64,000 bases of DNA from Fulvia fulva (taxonomy: Eukaryota > Ascomycota > Dothideomycetes > Mycosphaerellales > Mycosphaerellaceae): contig NC_063018.1 in NCBI RefSeq assembly GCF_020509005.1, positions 2,418,001-2,482,000 on the forward strand, given 5' to 3'. The stretch's first letter is position 1, and each line of letters begins with the position of its first letter. The translations under genes and the position numbers were made by a program. Below are positions 34,449 to 43,794 of the stretch, in pieces. The notes under the pieces are model-generated. The model had not been told where the DNA came from and searched no databases. It saw only the letters and a program-made list of their open reading frames with translations.

Positions 34449-35539
34449 GTGGGGTTTGATGATATTAGCGTTTGTATACACTGTATTACATGATGTCTTT
34501 CTGTCTGTGACGACTGTTACCAGCTGGCAGCAAGTGTGCTACCCGAAGGAGATGTAACACTTGCCTTCTGGAAGGCAGCGCCAAGACCGAGGTGTCGGAA
34601 ATTCCAGCCTCCAGGTCCGATGTGTTTCCTCGCAGACTCAGCAACAACATCGATCATTCATTCTACTTGAAGCCAGACTACCGGAAACTCGTGATATCAC
34701 AGACAACAACGCGTCGCCGCCCTGGTACAACAACATACCAGACATGACTATATTAGCAGCATCACTGACCATTCGGGGCCACTGCACACCAAATGCCCGA
34801 TGCTGCGATGCCCACAGCCGATGCTTCGATCCTCACAGCTCTTCATCGACGTCTTTAGACTGCTCGCTAATCCGCGCCAATCACTGTGCCATCACGGGCC
34901 ACGGCAAACGAGCGATTCTTGGTTCGCGTAGAGGACACAACATGTGCAGGCTGCGGCGATGGCGAATAGGGCACCATGGTTATGCTACCGGCAGGATGTA
35001 GATGGTTGTTTGTCTTGAGCTTGTCGCATCCAGTCGATGATCTGTCGACTGGTGTTGAAGCCGCGTCGCCGAGTACTGATGATCCCTGCTATCCGTCTTC
35101 TGCATGACAGCAGCTGGGGTGGGAGGGCACACTGCGGACACTCTATGACCGCGATTTGCCTCCAAACGGACCTCTCTTCCTAGTACATTCTGCTTCTCTA
35201 CACATACTTTGCATACATACTCTGTTCTACAACGTATTCCTACCGTGCGCGCATTTACTGATCCTCGCTGGTGCCTGATCTGCTCCCACATAATCGCCCA
35301 TTCACCCATCTTCGATCATCCAGCGCACGACGTCATCGAAGAGCACCGCGTCCGAGCACTACAGGATCACCGAGACACGACAGTCTTCTCGCTCTGGCCA
35401 ATCTGCAGTCGCTAATACATGGAGGAGTGTGGTCGCTATAGTGTTGACATATGAGTGGCACAAGAAGAAGGGAATAGACCCAGACACATCGACGTCAGTC
35501 GACCCAGTGTCCAGCCTGGCGGGGTGGTCAGAAGCATTG
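34449..35539. other. Intergenic interval of 1.1 kb
   Basis: No supported gene is seen. The reading frame of the next gene is open back to about 35,430, but without an ATG, so its first exon or leader may lie within the last 150 bases. Confidence 0.35.
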
Positions 35540-37090
35540 ATGAGCCAACATGGCGGTATACTGGAGAAGACCAAAGCACCCCTGGCCTTAGCAGCGTATG
35601 AGGATGCCAGGCAGTTGGTCAGACTGTTGCAATGCACGAGATGCTCCAAGCCATTCAGGAATCCGGTCACGCTGCCTTGTGGCAACTCCTTATGTCGAAA
35701 ATGCCTGCCGGAGGCCCACGAACGCGAGCACATTTCATATCCAGACCTACCAGGACGACGTCAAGGATTCGAGTGTCCATTTGAAGACTGTGGGGCAGAA
35801 CACCCTGCTTCTGATTGCAACATCGATGTCACTTTAACAAAGCTTATGGAGTCGATATCAGAGGTGATCGCAAGGCACAGCTCCATGATTGAGACTGTGC
35901 CAGTCCTGCAGGAAGAAGATGTGCGATGGGACGAAGTTGTCAGTTCGCAGCCTTCCTCTGAGAAGCCACAGCAATTGGACCACTCTGGCTCTCGACTAGT
36001 CGCCACCTTCTTGCTGGCTGCACAAGGGAAGCTGCAATACAACGCCGATGTGCTCTACCCTGACGACATGGACACGGATGGCGGCACGAAAGCGCTGGAA
36101 ATTAGCGTATTGCGGGAACTTCTCGAAACGACTCAAAAAGAGGTTGACTGCCAAGTTTGCTACTCTCTCATGCTCGATCCAGTGACGACCTTCTGCGGGC
36201 ATACTTTATGCCGTAAGTGTCTTGCCCGCGTACTGGATCATTCTTTGCATTGTCCCGTCTGCAGGAGAGGACTAGCCATACCGCCATCGTTGATGAGACA
36301 GCCGAGCAACAAGACACTCGTGGACCTGTTGAACGGTTTGTGTCCAGATGTCGTCGCCGCGCGAGCTGAAGCATCTCTGCTTGAGGAACGTGGCGCAGAA
36401 GGTGACCAGAACGTACCACTCTTCGTCTGTACCCTCGGATTCCCTGATCAGCCGACGTTCTTGAGGATCTTTGAGCCGAGATATCGGCTGATGCTTAGAA
36501 GAGCTCTAGAAACCAACCGACAATTTGGCTTGCTGATGTACAATCGCTATGGGGAGCCTCAAGAGGACCTCGGCACTGTCCACTTCTACAAGTACGGGAC
36601 CATGCTGGAAATTATTCACGCACAGCTGTTGGCCGACGGTACCAGTTTGATAGAGACTCGTGGTCTCTTCCGCTTCCGCGTAAAGTCGCACGATGTTCTG
36701 GACGGGTATACTGTAGGCACAGTAGAACGCCTGGACGACTTCAATCTAGCCGAAGAGGAACGCATAGAGGCAGAAGAGACATCACTGCCGGTCGAAGAAG
36801 ACGAGGACCTCGCGGCTCAAATCAACCACATGTCCACACAGGAGTTGCTTCATGTCGCCCAGGAGTTTGTCGAGAGGATGCAGGCCAGAAGCGCGAACTG
36901 GCTTCAACAGCGAGTCCTCGACATCCATGGACAACCGCCGGACGATGCTGCACTATTTCCATACTGGTTCGCTAGCGTCCTGCCAATATCGGAAGAGGAG
37001 AAATACAAACTCCTAGGCACACGAACAGTGCGTGAACGACTGAAGATCACCACTATCTGGATTCGTAGGATCGAGTCACAAAGATGGTAA
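35540..37090 (+). CDS. LON-substrate-binding-domain and double-RING protein (LONRF/CrgA type)
   Basis: The gene encodes 516 residues from the ATG at 35540. The frame is open upstream to 35429 but has no ATG, so an extra first exon is possible. RING 1 starts at about residue 32 (CTRCSKPFRNPVTLPCGNSLCRKC) and ends with CPFEDC. RING 2 lies at about 205-245 (CQVCYSLMLDPVTTFCGHTLCRKC, then CPVC). From about 295 to the end is a LON N-terminal substrate-binding domain (PLFVCTLGFPDQPTFLRIFEPRYRLM, FGLLMY, TRGLFRFRV, PYWFASVLPISEEEKYKLL). There is no ATPase or protease domain. This is the fungal LONRF family, often mislabelled 'ATP-dependent protease'. CrgA of Mucor, a light-regulation repressor, has this architecture. 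It probably acts as a ubiquitin ligase. The stop TAA sits in TGGTAAGT, a good donor, so a short last exon may follow. Confidence 0.82.
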   Translation: MSQHGGILEKTKAPLALAAYEDARQLVRLLQCTRCSKPFRNPVTLPCGNSLCRKCLPEAHEREHISYPDLPGRRQGFECPFEDCGAEHPASDCNIDVTLTKLMESISEVIARHSSMIETVPVLQEEDVRWDEVVSSQPSSEKPQQLDHSGSRLVATFLLAAQGKLQYNADVLYPDDMDTDGGTKALEISVLRELLETTQKEVDCQVCYSLMLDPVTTFCGHTLCRKCLARVLDHSLHCPVCRRGLAIPPSLMRQPSNKTLVDLLNGLCPDVVAARAEASLLEERGAEGDQNVPLFVCTLGFPDQPTFLRIFEPRYRLMLRRALETNRQFGLLMYNRYGEPQEDLGTVHFYKYGTMLEIIHAQLLADGTSLIETRGLFRFRVKSHDVLDGYTVGTVERLDDFNLAEEERIEAEETSLPVEEDEDLAAQINHMSTQELLHVAQEFVERMQARSANWLQQRVLDIHGQPPDDAALFPYWFASVLPISEEEKYKLLGTRTVRERLKITTIWIRRIESQRW

Positions 37091-38495
37091 GTCACACCAA
37101 CCGCACCTACAACCAGCCCTTTGCACGTCTCTCCGTCGCATCCGTGCTGACTGGCTGCACTGAAGGGTTGGGCCGGTGGTCCTGTGATACTGACACGCCT
37201 GTCAGGTACCAATCGAATTCGTGCCGAATCTTGTAGACTGACGCGATCGTCAGGTACCATTCGTACTCCTTCCGTGCCGCGTTACACTATCTCGGACCGA
37301 CTGTATTCTTACCTTTGGCGATCGTACTACACTGGACTCGCTCTAGCTCGCAGCAGCAACAACATCAGCAGCAATGACCGTTGTGCAACTTCTTATGCTC
37401 CACGAGGATCATGCCACATCTGCACACTTGGACTTTTGTACATTTGGGAAAGCACGGCGCTGGCGCATAGAGCGGGAGCCACGCTATCTTGGTGGCGGAG
37501 AATGCATCGAAATGGAGTTTTTGTGTTTGATCAGGGAAAGATCCAAGCCGTATTAGCGGCATGATCGGGAAAGGGGACGATGGGAAGATGATATCCAGCG
37601 ACCTAAGTTAAAAGTGATGCAATCAATGCGAAAATGCGTTCTGAATTGTGTGTCTATTCCTGATCAGACGAATGACAATGTGCTGTCTATGCACGACTCT
37701 GCTCATGGCAGTCTCGTACAGTTATGCAGAAGCGAATTATTGGCAAGCACGTTGGCATCTCCTTGACATCTGGGCCACCCTCACCGTAACAAGAGAGAGA
37801 TCACTCGCAGCAAAGCCCATCACAGAGGTATCTTTCGCACGCGTGCTTTGGCGTACATTCGCTGCCGCGTGCTGCCAGCTATATACCATTCACAAGTGCA
37901 ATGGCAAGCCACACCCTCCTTCTCCCTCGACCAGAACGTGGAAACATATGCATGGCAGGCATGTGGCCGGCCACCCGCCTCTCCAAATGTGGTTCGGATG
38001 AAGTCTTGGGAGCCTTCCGCGAAAGATGATTTGCTGCCCGCACGGAGCAATTGCCCGACTCTTCCTTGATTCGTCACGTACGCGCCGACCTTCTTGCTGG
38101 AAAAGGCGCCTCGGGATCCATTCAGAAGGCACTTGAGCTTGGCCCAAGGTCTCGTCGCTGTGATCTCGCGGCTTGGCCAGTGAAGGAGGTGAAAGCCACC
38201 TTCGGCCCTCGACCATTCGTTAGGCGCGCACCATGTTAGAGGGCTGTGGTGTTATGCTGCTATATCGATGCAGCGTCCCTGGAGTGCTGTGCTGTTCATG
38301 TCTCTCTGATCCACCCTCTCCTGGATCTTCAATGCGCGAGCCAACCTTCCCCGAGTACCCTCCGCTGGTGTAACGCTACCCCAACCCCTCTGGTGGACAG
38401 TACGGACCGAGATCCGGAGTCGACCACGCATCCCAGAGGACGATCGCATTGCAGTGTAGTCGCATCGCGCTGTGAGGTAGCAAGAGAAGGCCGCG
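37091..38495. other. Intergenic interval of 1.4 kb
   Basis: This interval contains a short imperfect direct repeat (about 37,190-37,262, listed separately), possibly a final exon of the LONRF gene, and the promoter of NoxR at the right end. Open frames at 37,184-37,564 and 37,648-38,001 have no recognisable protein character. Confidence 0.35.
37190..37262 (+). repeat. Imperfect tandem repeat with GTCAGGTACCAxTCG
   Basis: Two units, one starting near 37,188 and one near 37,238, both contain a CTGAC...GTCAGGTACCA(A/T)TCG stretch, with a GAATCTTGTAG spacer. The units are about 48 bp apart. CTGAC and GTCAG within each unit form a small inverted pair. No function is claimed. Confidence 0.55.
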
Positions 38496-40187
38496 ATGTC
38501 GCTCAAGCAAGAGATTGAGACTTGGGTCGCTGCGCTGGCAGCATACGACAACAACGAGTTCGACAATGCCATCAAATGCTTCGAGCAGATCGCCGACACG
38601 TCCAAGATCCTCTTCAACTGCGGAGTCATCCATGCCACCTTGGGAGAGCATACCAGGGCTGTAGAATGTTACCAAAGAGCTGTCCAGCTGGACCAATACC
38701 TCGCCATATCGTACTTCCAGCAGGGCGTGAGCAACTTTCTCATGGGTGACTTTGAGGAAGCGCTGGCCAACTTCAATGACACTCTGCTGTACCTGCGCGG
38801 AAACAACAACATCGATTACGAACAACTGGGCCTGAAGTTCAAGCTCTACTCTTGCGAAGTGCTATTCAATCGAGGTCTTTGCTATATCTATTTGCAACAG
38901 AAGGATGCCGGTATGCAAGACCTGATCTTTGCGACACGGGAGAAGATGGTACCAGACCATGATGTGATAGACGAGGCCATCAGAGAGCAAGCAGAAGGGT
39001 ACACAGTCTTCTCGATACCTGTCGGAGTGGTGTATCGACCGAATGAAGCAAAGGTTAAGAACCTCAAGACGAAGGATTACCTTGGCAAGGCGAGACTAGT
39101 CGCAACGCAGGACCAACAGCACAACAATCCACGACGACAGGCAGCGCTTGCGGCGATGGGCGTTGACGACAGACCTGGCGAGAAGCTGTCCTACGCAGCA
39201 TTGAACCTCGTTCGACCAGACCTACGAAGTAGATCGACGAGACAGCAATCTGAGCCTCCGTTACATCGCCAAGTATTCCCTCCAACTCCACCACCAGAGC
39301 TCGAAAGACCCGACTCAGCACACGGCAGACGCATATCCACAGACAGCAGCAACTCAGACAGATCCAACAGATCCACAAAATCCAGTCTCCAACAAGCGCG
39401 ACCGGCAGCAAAACCTCTCCGACTCGAACTCGGCGTCGCGGCGTTCGAGCAGAAATCCGCCGCCGAACGAGCATCAGAGCGACCTCGGCTACAACCCAAA
39501 AGGTCGGAGTCTGAACGCCCAGCCATGCGACGAGAATTCTCAGGCAGCTCAACTCGATCGCAAGAAAGCAGATATCGTGATCGCGAACGCGAACCGCAGA
39601 GATCCAGCCAAAACAGTAATCGAGACCGGCACATCCCGGAAGTGCGGATCGAGGAAGACCCGATCGCAGCGTATAGTGATAAGGCATCGCAACACCACAC
39701 TATCACATCAGCACAGGCACATATTAATCAGCGGTCAAGATCCAGTGCACATCGGAGCCAGCCCGTCCCGATTGAGGAGGAAGAGGGCGAGGGTGAGAAT
39801 TACAGTCCGTCGGATTCTGTCACTTCACCGCTGGCGTTTGAGATTGTGCCGCCGAAAGGCGTGTATTCTTCACATCAACGGCATCCCTCGCAGCAATCGA
39901 GGCGTGCGCCGGAGGTGAGGAAGGTGAGGGTTAAGGTGCATGCGGAGGATTTGAGATATGTCATGACTACGCCATCTGTGAGTTTCGAGGAATTCTCGCA
40001 GCAGATACGGGCGAAGTTTTCGATCAAGGGTGGGTATAAGCTGAAGATGAAGGATGAGGAGGGGGATATGATTACGATGGGGGACCAGGATGATTTGGAG
40101 ATGGCAATGGGGATGTGTAAGGCTGCTGCTAGGAAGGATATGGCAGATATGGCGAAGATGGAGATTTGGGTACAGGAAATCTCTTGA
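38496..40187 (+). CDS. NoxR: NADPH oxidase regulator NoxR (p67phox-like)
   Basis: This is a single exon of 563 residues. Residues about 1-160 are tetratricopeptide repeats (WVAALAAYDNNEFDNAIKCFEQI, ILFNCGVIHATLGEHTRAVECYQRA, ISYFQQGVSNFLMGDFEEAL, FNRGLCYIYLQQKDAGMQDL), the Rac-binding module of p67phox. A segment with TVFSIPVGVVYRPNEAKVKNL follows at the position of the p67phox activation region. The middle (about 220-460) is a disordered Arg/Ser/Gln-rich linker. The C-terminus (about 465-560) is a PB1 domain (RKVRVKVHAEDLRYVMTTPSVSFEEF, then DEEGDMITMGDQDDLEMAM) whose acidic stretch resembles an OPCA motif. NoxR activates NoxA/NoxB with RacA and Cdc24/Bem1-type partners. In plant-associated fungi it governs hyphal fusion, fruiting and infection structures. 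Confidence 0.94.
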   Translation: MSLKQEIETWVAALAAYDNNEFDNAIKCFEQIADTSKILFNCGVIHATLGEHTRAVECYQRAVQLDQYLAISYFQQGVSNFLMGDFEEALANFNDTLLYLRGNNNIDYEQLGLKFKLYSCEVLFNRGLCYIYLQQKDAGMQDLIFATREKMVPDHDVIDEAIREQAEGYTVFSIPVGVVYRPNEAKVKNLKTKDYLGKARLVATQDQQHNNPRRQAALAAMGVDDRPGEKLSYAALNLVRPDLRSRSTRQQSEPPLHRQVFPPTPPPELERPDSAHGRRISTDSSNSDRSNRSTKSSLQQARPAAKPLRLELGVAAFEQKSAAERASERPRLQPKRSESERPAMRREFSGSSTRSQESRYRDREREPQRSSQNSNRDRHIPEVRIEEDPIAAYSDKASQHHTITSAQAHINQRSRSSAHRSQPVPIEEEEGEGENYSPSDSVTSPLAFEIVPPKGVYSSHQRHPSQQSRRAPEVRKVRVKVHAEDLRYVMTTPSVSFEEFSQQIRAKFSIKGGYKLKMKDEEGDMITMGDQDDLEMAMGMCKAAARKDMADMAKMEIWVQEIS

Positions 40188-41284
40188 TGAAGATGTGACA
40201 CCTTTGGCGGAGCATGTTGCCTGGCGGGACCTCTGATTGATGACTTACATGTGCAAGCATTTGTATCATATATTGCATATTCTACGCATAAGATAGATGC
40301 GTGCTGGAGGACAGCGAGGCGTCTTGCCAGAGTAAGCCGTTAACCCTTTCTGACTCCTCCTTCACATCTCGCGTAGGCAGGCACTTCGTAAGGCGGATCC
40401 TGCTGATGATCACCACATGGCCTTGCAGCAGAGCGTTGTCAGAGAGTACATCGAAGAGCAAGCGATGTTTCACCAAAAGTCCAGAACGTGATCGATCAGG
40501 CCGCCATCAGCTTAGGGTCGTTCAAGTAAATGAGACGTTTGATGTACTGCCGTTTGTGGCCTGCAAACGACAGCGCGATATGGAGTGGCTGCCTTGCATG
40601 CTGTGTACATGGTAGCGTGTGAGGGCGTAATCAACTACACTCACCCGTTAATGAACGGCTTCGCTGGCAGACTGAGAGCTCGTTCAGGCCATCTACAGGC
40701 GAGCGAGCGAGGGAGCGAGCAGTCCCAGTCGGCGGTCCGTAATACAGACGACTGCCCCTCCAAGTAGTTGCTGATCACACGCTTTGCAAGCAGACACACC
40801 TACCCAATACCGAAATCTGATTATGCAGACTCTCGGTTCTCCGGCACTATCACCGAGCAGTAGAGACATGGGCAGTCAGCATCAGCTGTATGCAGCAGCA
40901 TGTGTCTCGCGTGGCATGCCGCGAGCGGTAAGACGTTGCCTCTGCTTCTGCTCTTCCTCCCGAGAATTGCAGATTCGCACATCGTTTCTCGCGTCGCTCG
41001 CCGAGTATCGCTCAGCAGTGTGCTGTGCATCCTTCCATCGCAAAAGGCGCGAGCCCTCTGATCAGCGGGGCCTGCTGACTGCTGTGCTGTCGGGGCGAAT
41101 AGGACACCTCAGACACCATGGTGGTAACTCGCAAACTTACGAGCAGCCGTGTACGCACGAGAAAGAAGTCTGCTCATCGGGTGGTGCGAGCTGGCGGCGG
41201 CCGGAAAGCGGAAGTTCAGAGCTGTCCTTGCCCGAGAGATGAAGTCACCGGTCGGCATGATCTTTGTCGCCGCCGGACCAGCAT
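40188..41284. other. Interval between NoxR and the transposon nest
   Basis: Base composition is normal, with CpA and TpG frequent right up to the insertion, so RIP has not leaked outward. No gene is supported. One plus frame ending at the insertion (about 41,149-41,285) stays open into the sequence after the right target duplication (51,538-51,709). An ORF may therefore have been split here, but it has no recognised homology. Confidence 0.4.
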
Positions 41285-41297
41285 CTCGGACGAAGCT

Positions 41298-41336
41298 AGC
41301 CACTTCTCCGCACCCCGGCGGTCACCGCACCCTGGC
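41298..41336 (+). repeat. Left 39-bp terminal inverted repeat of the nested element
   Basis: The arm begins AGCCACTTCTCC and pairs with 51487-51525 with one mismatch at 41333 (T here, C in the partner arm). It contains CCGCACCCC and CACCGCACCC as near-duplicate units. Confidence 0.88.
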
Positions 41337-41399
41337 GGCTATTTATAGCCACTACTACTAATATTGCTCGTATTAACTTGATTCTTTTCCTATTATTAT

Positions 41400-42240
41400 T
41401 GTAGCTATCTATTTCTATATTCTATATATATATATATTACGTAGAAATATAAAATATAGTACTAGAGAGCCGGTAACCGTCTTAAGAGGAGGCGTAAAGG
41501 GTATAAGCCCGTATTAATAGCGCCGTATCTCCGACACTTTGTATACTTTATAGCGTAACCTTTCGACGTCGCTCTTTCTAGCTAGCTCTATATTAAAGCT
41601 ATAATATTACTATACGTATTGTTGTATTAAGTATAAGGTCGCTATATATAGATTTTAAAGTTCTTTACCGAGAAGGGGTATAAGTCCGCTAGCGGGCTTA
41701 TACGTAGCTAATTACAAATTTCTAGATTCTTTTTAACTAATAAGAGCGTATACTCTAAATTCTCTCTTAACTCTATATAGACGAGTAGCTATAGTACCGC
41801 TATATCTTAATCTCGTTATAATTATAGTTATTGCTACGGGCGCTTTCCGGATATACTTCGTTCCCTTTAGCTCGTAAGCTCGCTTCGGTTACTCTCGTAT
41901 ACTCTCTAAGCTACTCTTTACTTAATTATATTACTAAGAGGTTAGTATTAACGCTTTAGTATAGAGTTTTAGTAAGAGCTCTACTAAAGCTTTATACGTA
42001 CGTATCGAGATTTACGTATCTCTTATTTTTATATATATAATAATATACTATAGAGCCTACTATAGTACCTATAGGCTCTTAGATTTAATAGGAGCGTAAT
42101 CTACTATATAATAATAAGGCTATATATCTAACTTAGCGTATTCTAGTACCTATAATATCTATAATACCTACTATATACTCTATATAATACCCGTCTCGAT
42201 ACTTATCTCGAAGGCTCTTAAACTTAGCTATCGAGAGCTT
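41400..42240. repeat. RIP-degraded repeat related to 59.5-60.2 kb
   Basis: About 300 bp of this AT-rich, CpA-poor stretch align by eye with 59,941-60,190 in the same orientation. Shared landmarks are a CTACGGG(C/A)GCTTT block (41,835 versus 60,087), ATATACT(T/C)CGTT, GCTCGTAAGCTCGC versus CCCGTAAGCTCGC, and an upstream AAATTTCTA(G/A) block. The element type is undetermined. No open frame survives. Confidence 0.6.
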
Positions 42241-42244
42241 TATT

Positions 42245-42440
42245 AACACGGACAAGGCGTAAGACAGGGCGTGAACGTATCAATACCTTAGAATCGAATA
42301 AGTTCTATAAAGAAGAGAAGATAAGAAAGTCGCGAAGCCGCGATAAAGTAAACATTAAGGTCAGGGTCTAGAGTCCGGGCGCGCTAGCGTACTAGGTCAC
42401 GTGATACTAAGTGTAGCCTTACGAGGTGAACCGTAACATT
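42245..42440 (-). repeat. Less-mutated patch, possible LTR end
   Basis: Within the saturated block these 200 bp retain about eight CpA and four TpG, where neighbouring kilobases have almost none. Read on the minus strand the patch begins TGTTACGGTTCACC at 42,439, reminiscent of the TGT...ACA ends of fungal LTRs. No matching ACA end or partner LTR was identified, so this is only a suggestion. Confidence 0.3.
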
Positions 42441-42499
42441 TATACCTATCTAAAATACCGCTTAGTATTATATTATCTAATACTTAAATACGATAATCT

Positions 42500-43720
42500 A
42501 ATAGAGCCTAGTCCTCTAGAGATACTACCTCTACGCTACCGTAACTTCGACTTATTTAATAACTTATAGGATTAGCTTAATAGGTAGGCTTTAGTATAGG
42601 GCTTCAATCTTAAGAAATAGAAGTAGAAGAAGATAGACAATAATAGGCTTACTAGTAATAGATATAAGCTAGAAGTGCGGTATTACCGTAAGGGTCTACT
42701 TAATAAGTAAATATAAGCTAGATAGGCTCTTGATCTAAGTAAGTATAAGAGCTCGAAGTATAGATATCTCTAGAAGATATTTACTGTTATTATAGAGCTA
42801 TCCTTAGTTATTGTTAATAGATAAGTAATAGGGTACTATAAGTTATGCCTTTCTTAAGAATCTACTAGTAAATACCTTAAGTATAGTTATCTACCTCTAG
42901 AGCCTATTATATTACCTAGAGATTAAGTAAAGTTTTGTACTACTAAAGTCCTTAAATAGATTAAAGGGCTCTTACGGATAGGTATTTGTCTAGCTTAGAT
43001 TAAAGCCTAGGTAGATAGATACTACCTAAGTATTCTTATTAATAAGACTAATATCTCTAACTTAAAGTAGCGGTATTACCTTAGCGCTTAAAGCCTAAAG
43101 ATATAAGTATAGCGTTATATATTACTACTCTAAGAGAAGGGGTTTAATCTTAATTACGACACCTTTACTAGAGCTCGTAATAATAAGGGCTAGTTATATA
43201 GTATAGATATTACTTATTCAGACTACTTAGATCTCTATAACTAAGTACCTAATTATCTACTTATAGACGTTATATTAAAGACTAATATCTATAACCGTAA
43301 ACTTCTAAATATAGTCTTGGCGATTCTAATAAATAATACCCTACTAGTCCTAATTTACCTACTAGACGGTATAAAGAAGAAGTACTATATCCCCTATTTA
43401 CTATAGCTTAGAGCTCGATTTAAAGAGCGTAGGTTACCTATACCGAAGGTAATACTTACTAACCAAGAATAAGCGCTTCTAAATATATTAGATATTGTTA
43501 AACAGGTTCGGATTAATAGTAGCGGAGTGGAGTAAGAGATGAATCTTTAACTAACTAATAGTACGAGTATATAGCAACATATTAGGAACTAATATGTTAA
43601 TTGTGTTAGATATCTATCTAAGCTAAAGGGGAGAGAAGGTATCTCCCTATAAGCTGAGTCATTATAGATGCCTTAGGCTACTAGATCACTTCCTAATTAT
43701 TAACTCCCTTTAAGATACTA
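42500..43720 (+). pseudogene. Mutator-like (MULE) transposase relic, RIP-destroyed
   Basis: Reading plus-strand frames through many TAA/TAG codons (expected where CAA/CAG/TGG were mutated) gives recognisable MULE features. An N-terminal FAR1/WRKY-like region reads CRNFDLFNNL then FNLKK. The catalytic core starts near 43,258 with LLIDVILKTNIYNRKLLNIV, matching the usual LLIDATYKTN motif. PKVILTNQE-stop-ALLNILD follows near 43,445, matching the VIVTDRExALLNALD motif. The second catalytic Asp appears as Asn (GAC/GAT to AAC), a RIP outcome. About 1.2 kb is visible, and no intact frame remains. Its presence inside 10-bp-duplication TIRs supports the MULE call for the outer element. Confidence 0.68.
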
Positions 43721-43794
43721 TATCTTAATAGATATTATCTTTCTAGAAAGTAGTATTATCCTATATAAATAGTACATTAATTAAGAAAAGGGGG

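Noticed and set aside
33632..34481. Minus-strand open frames of 192 and 214 codons
   Set aside because: They are antisense to the FMN barrel of flavocytochrome b2, whose motifs are unmistakable on the plus strand.
40784..41242. Plus-strand open frame of 152 codons before the nest
   Set aside because: Its Cys/Ser/Arg-rich translation has no domain, signal or family resemblance.
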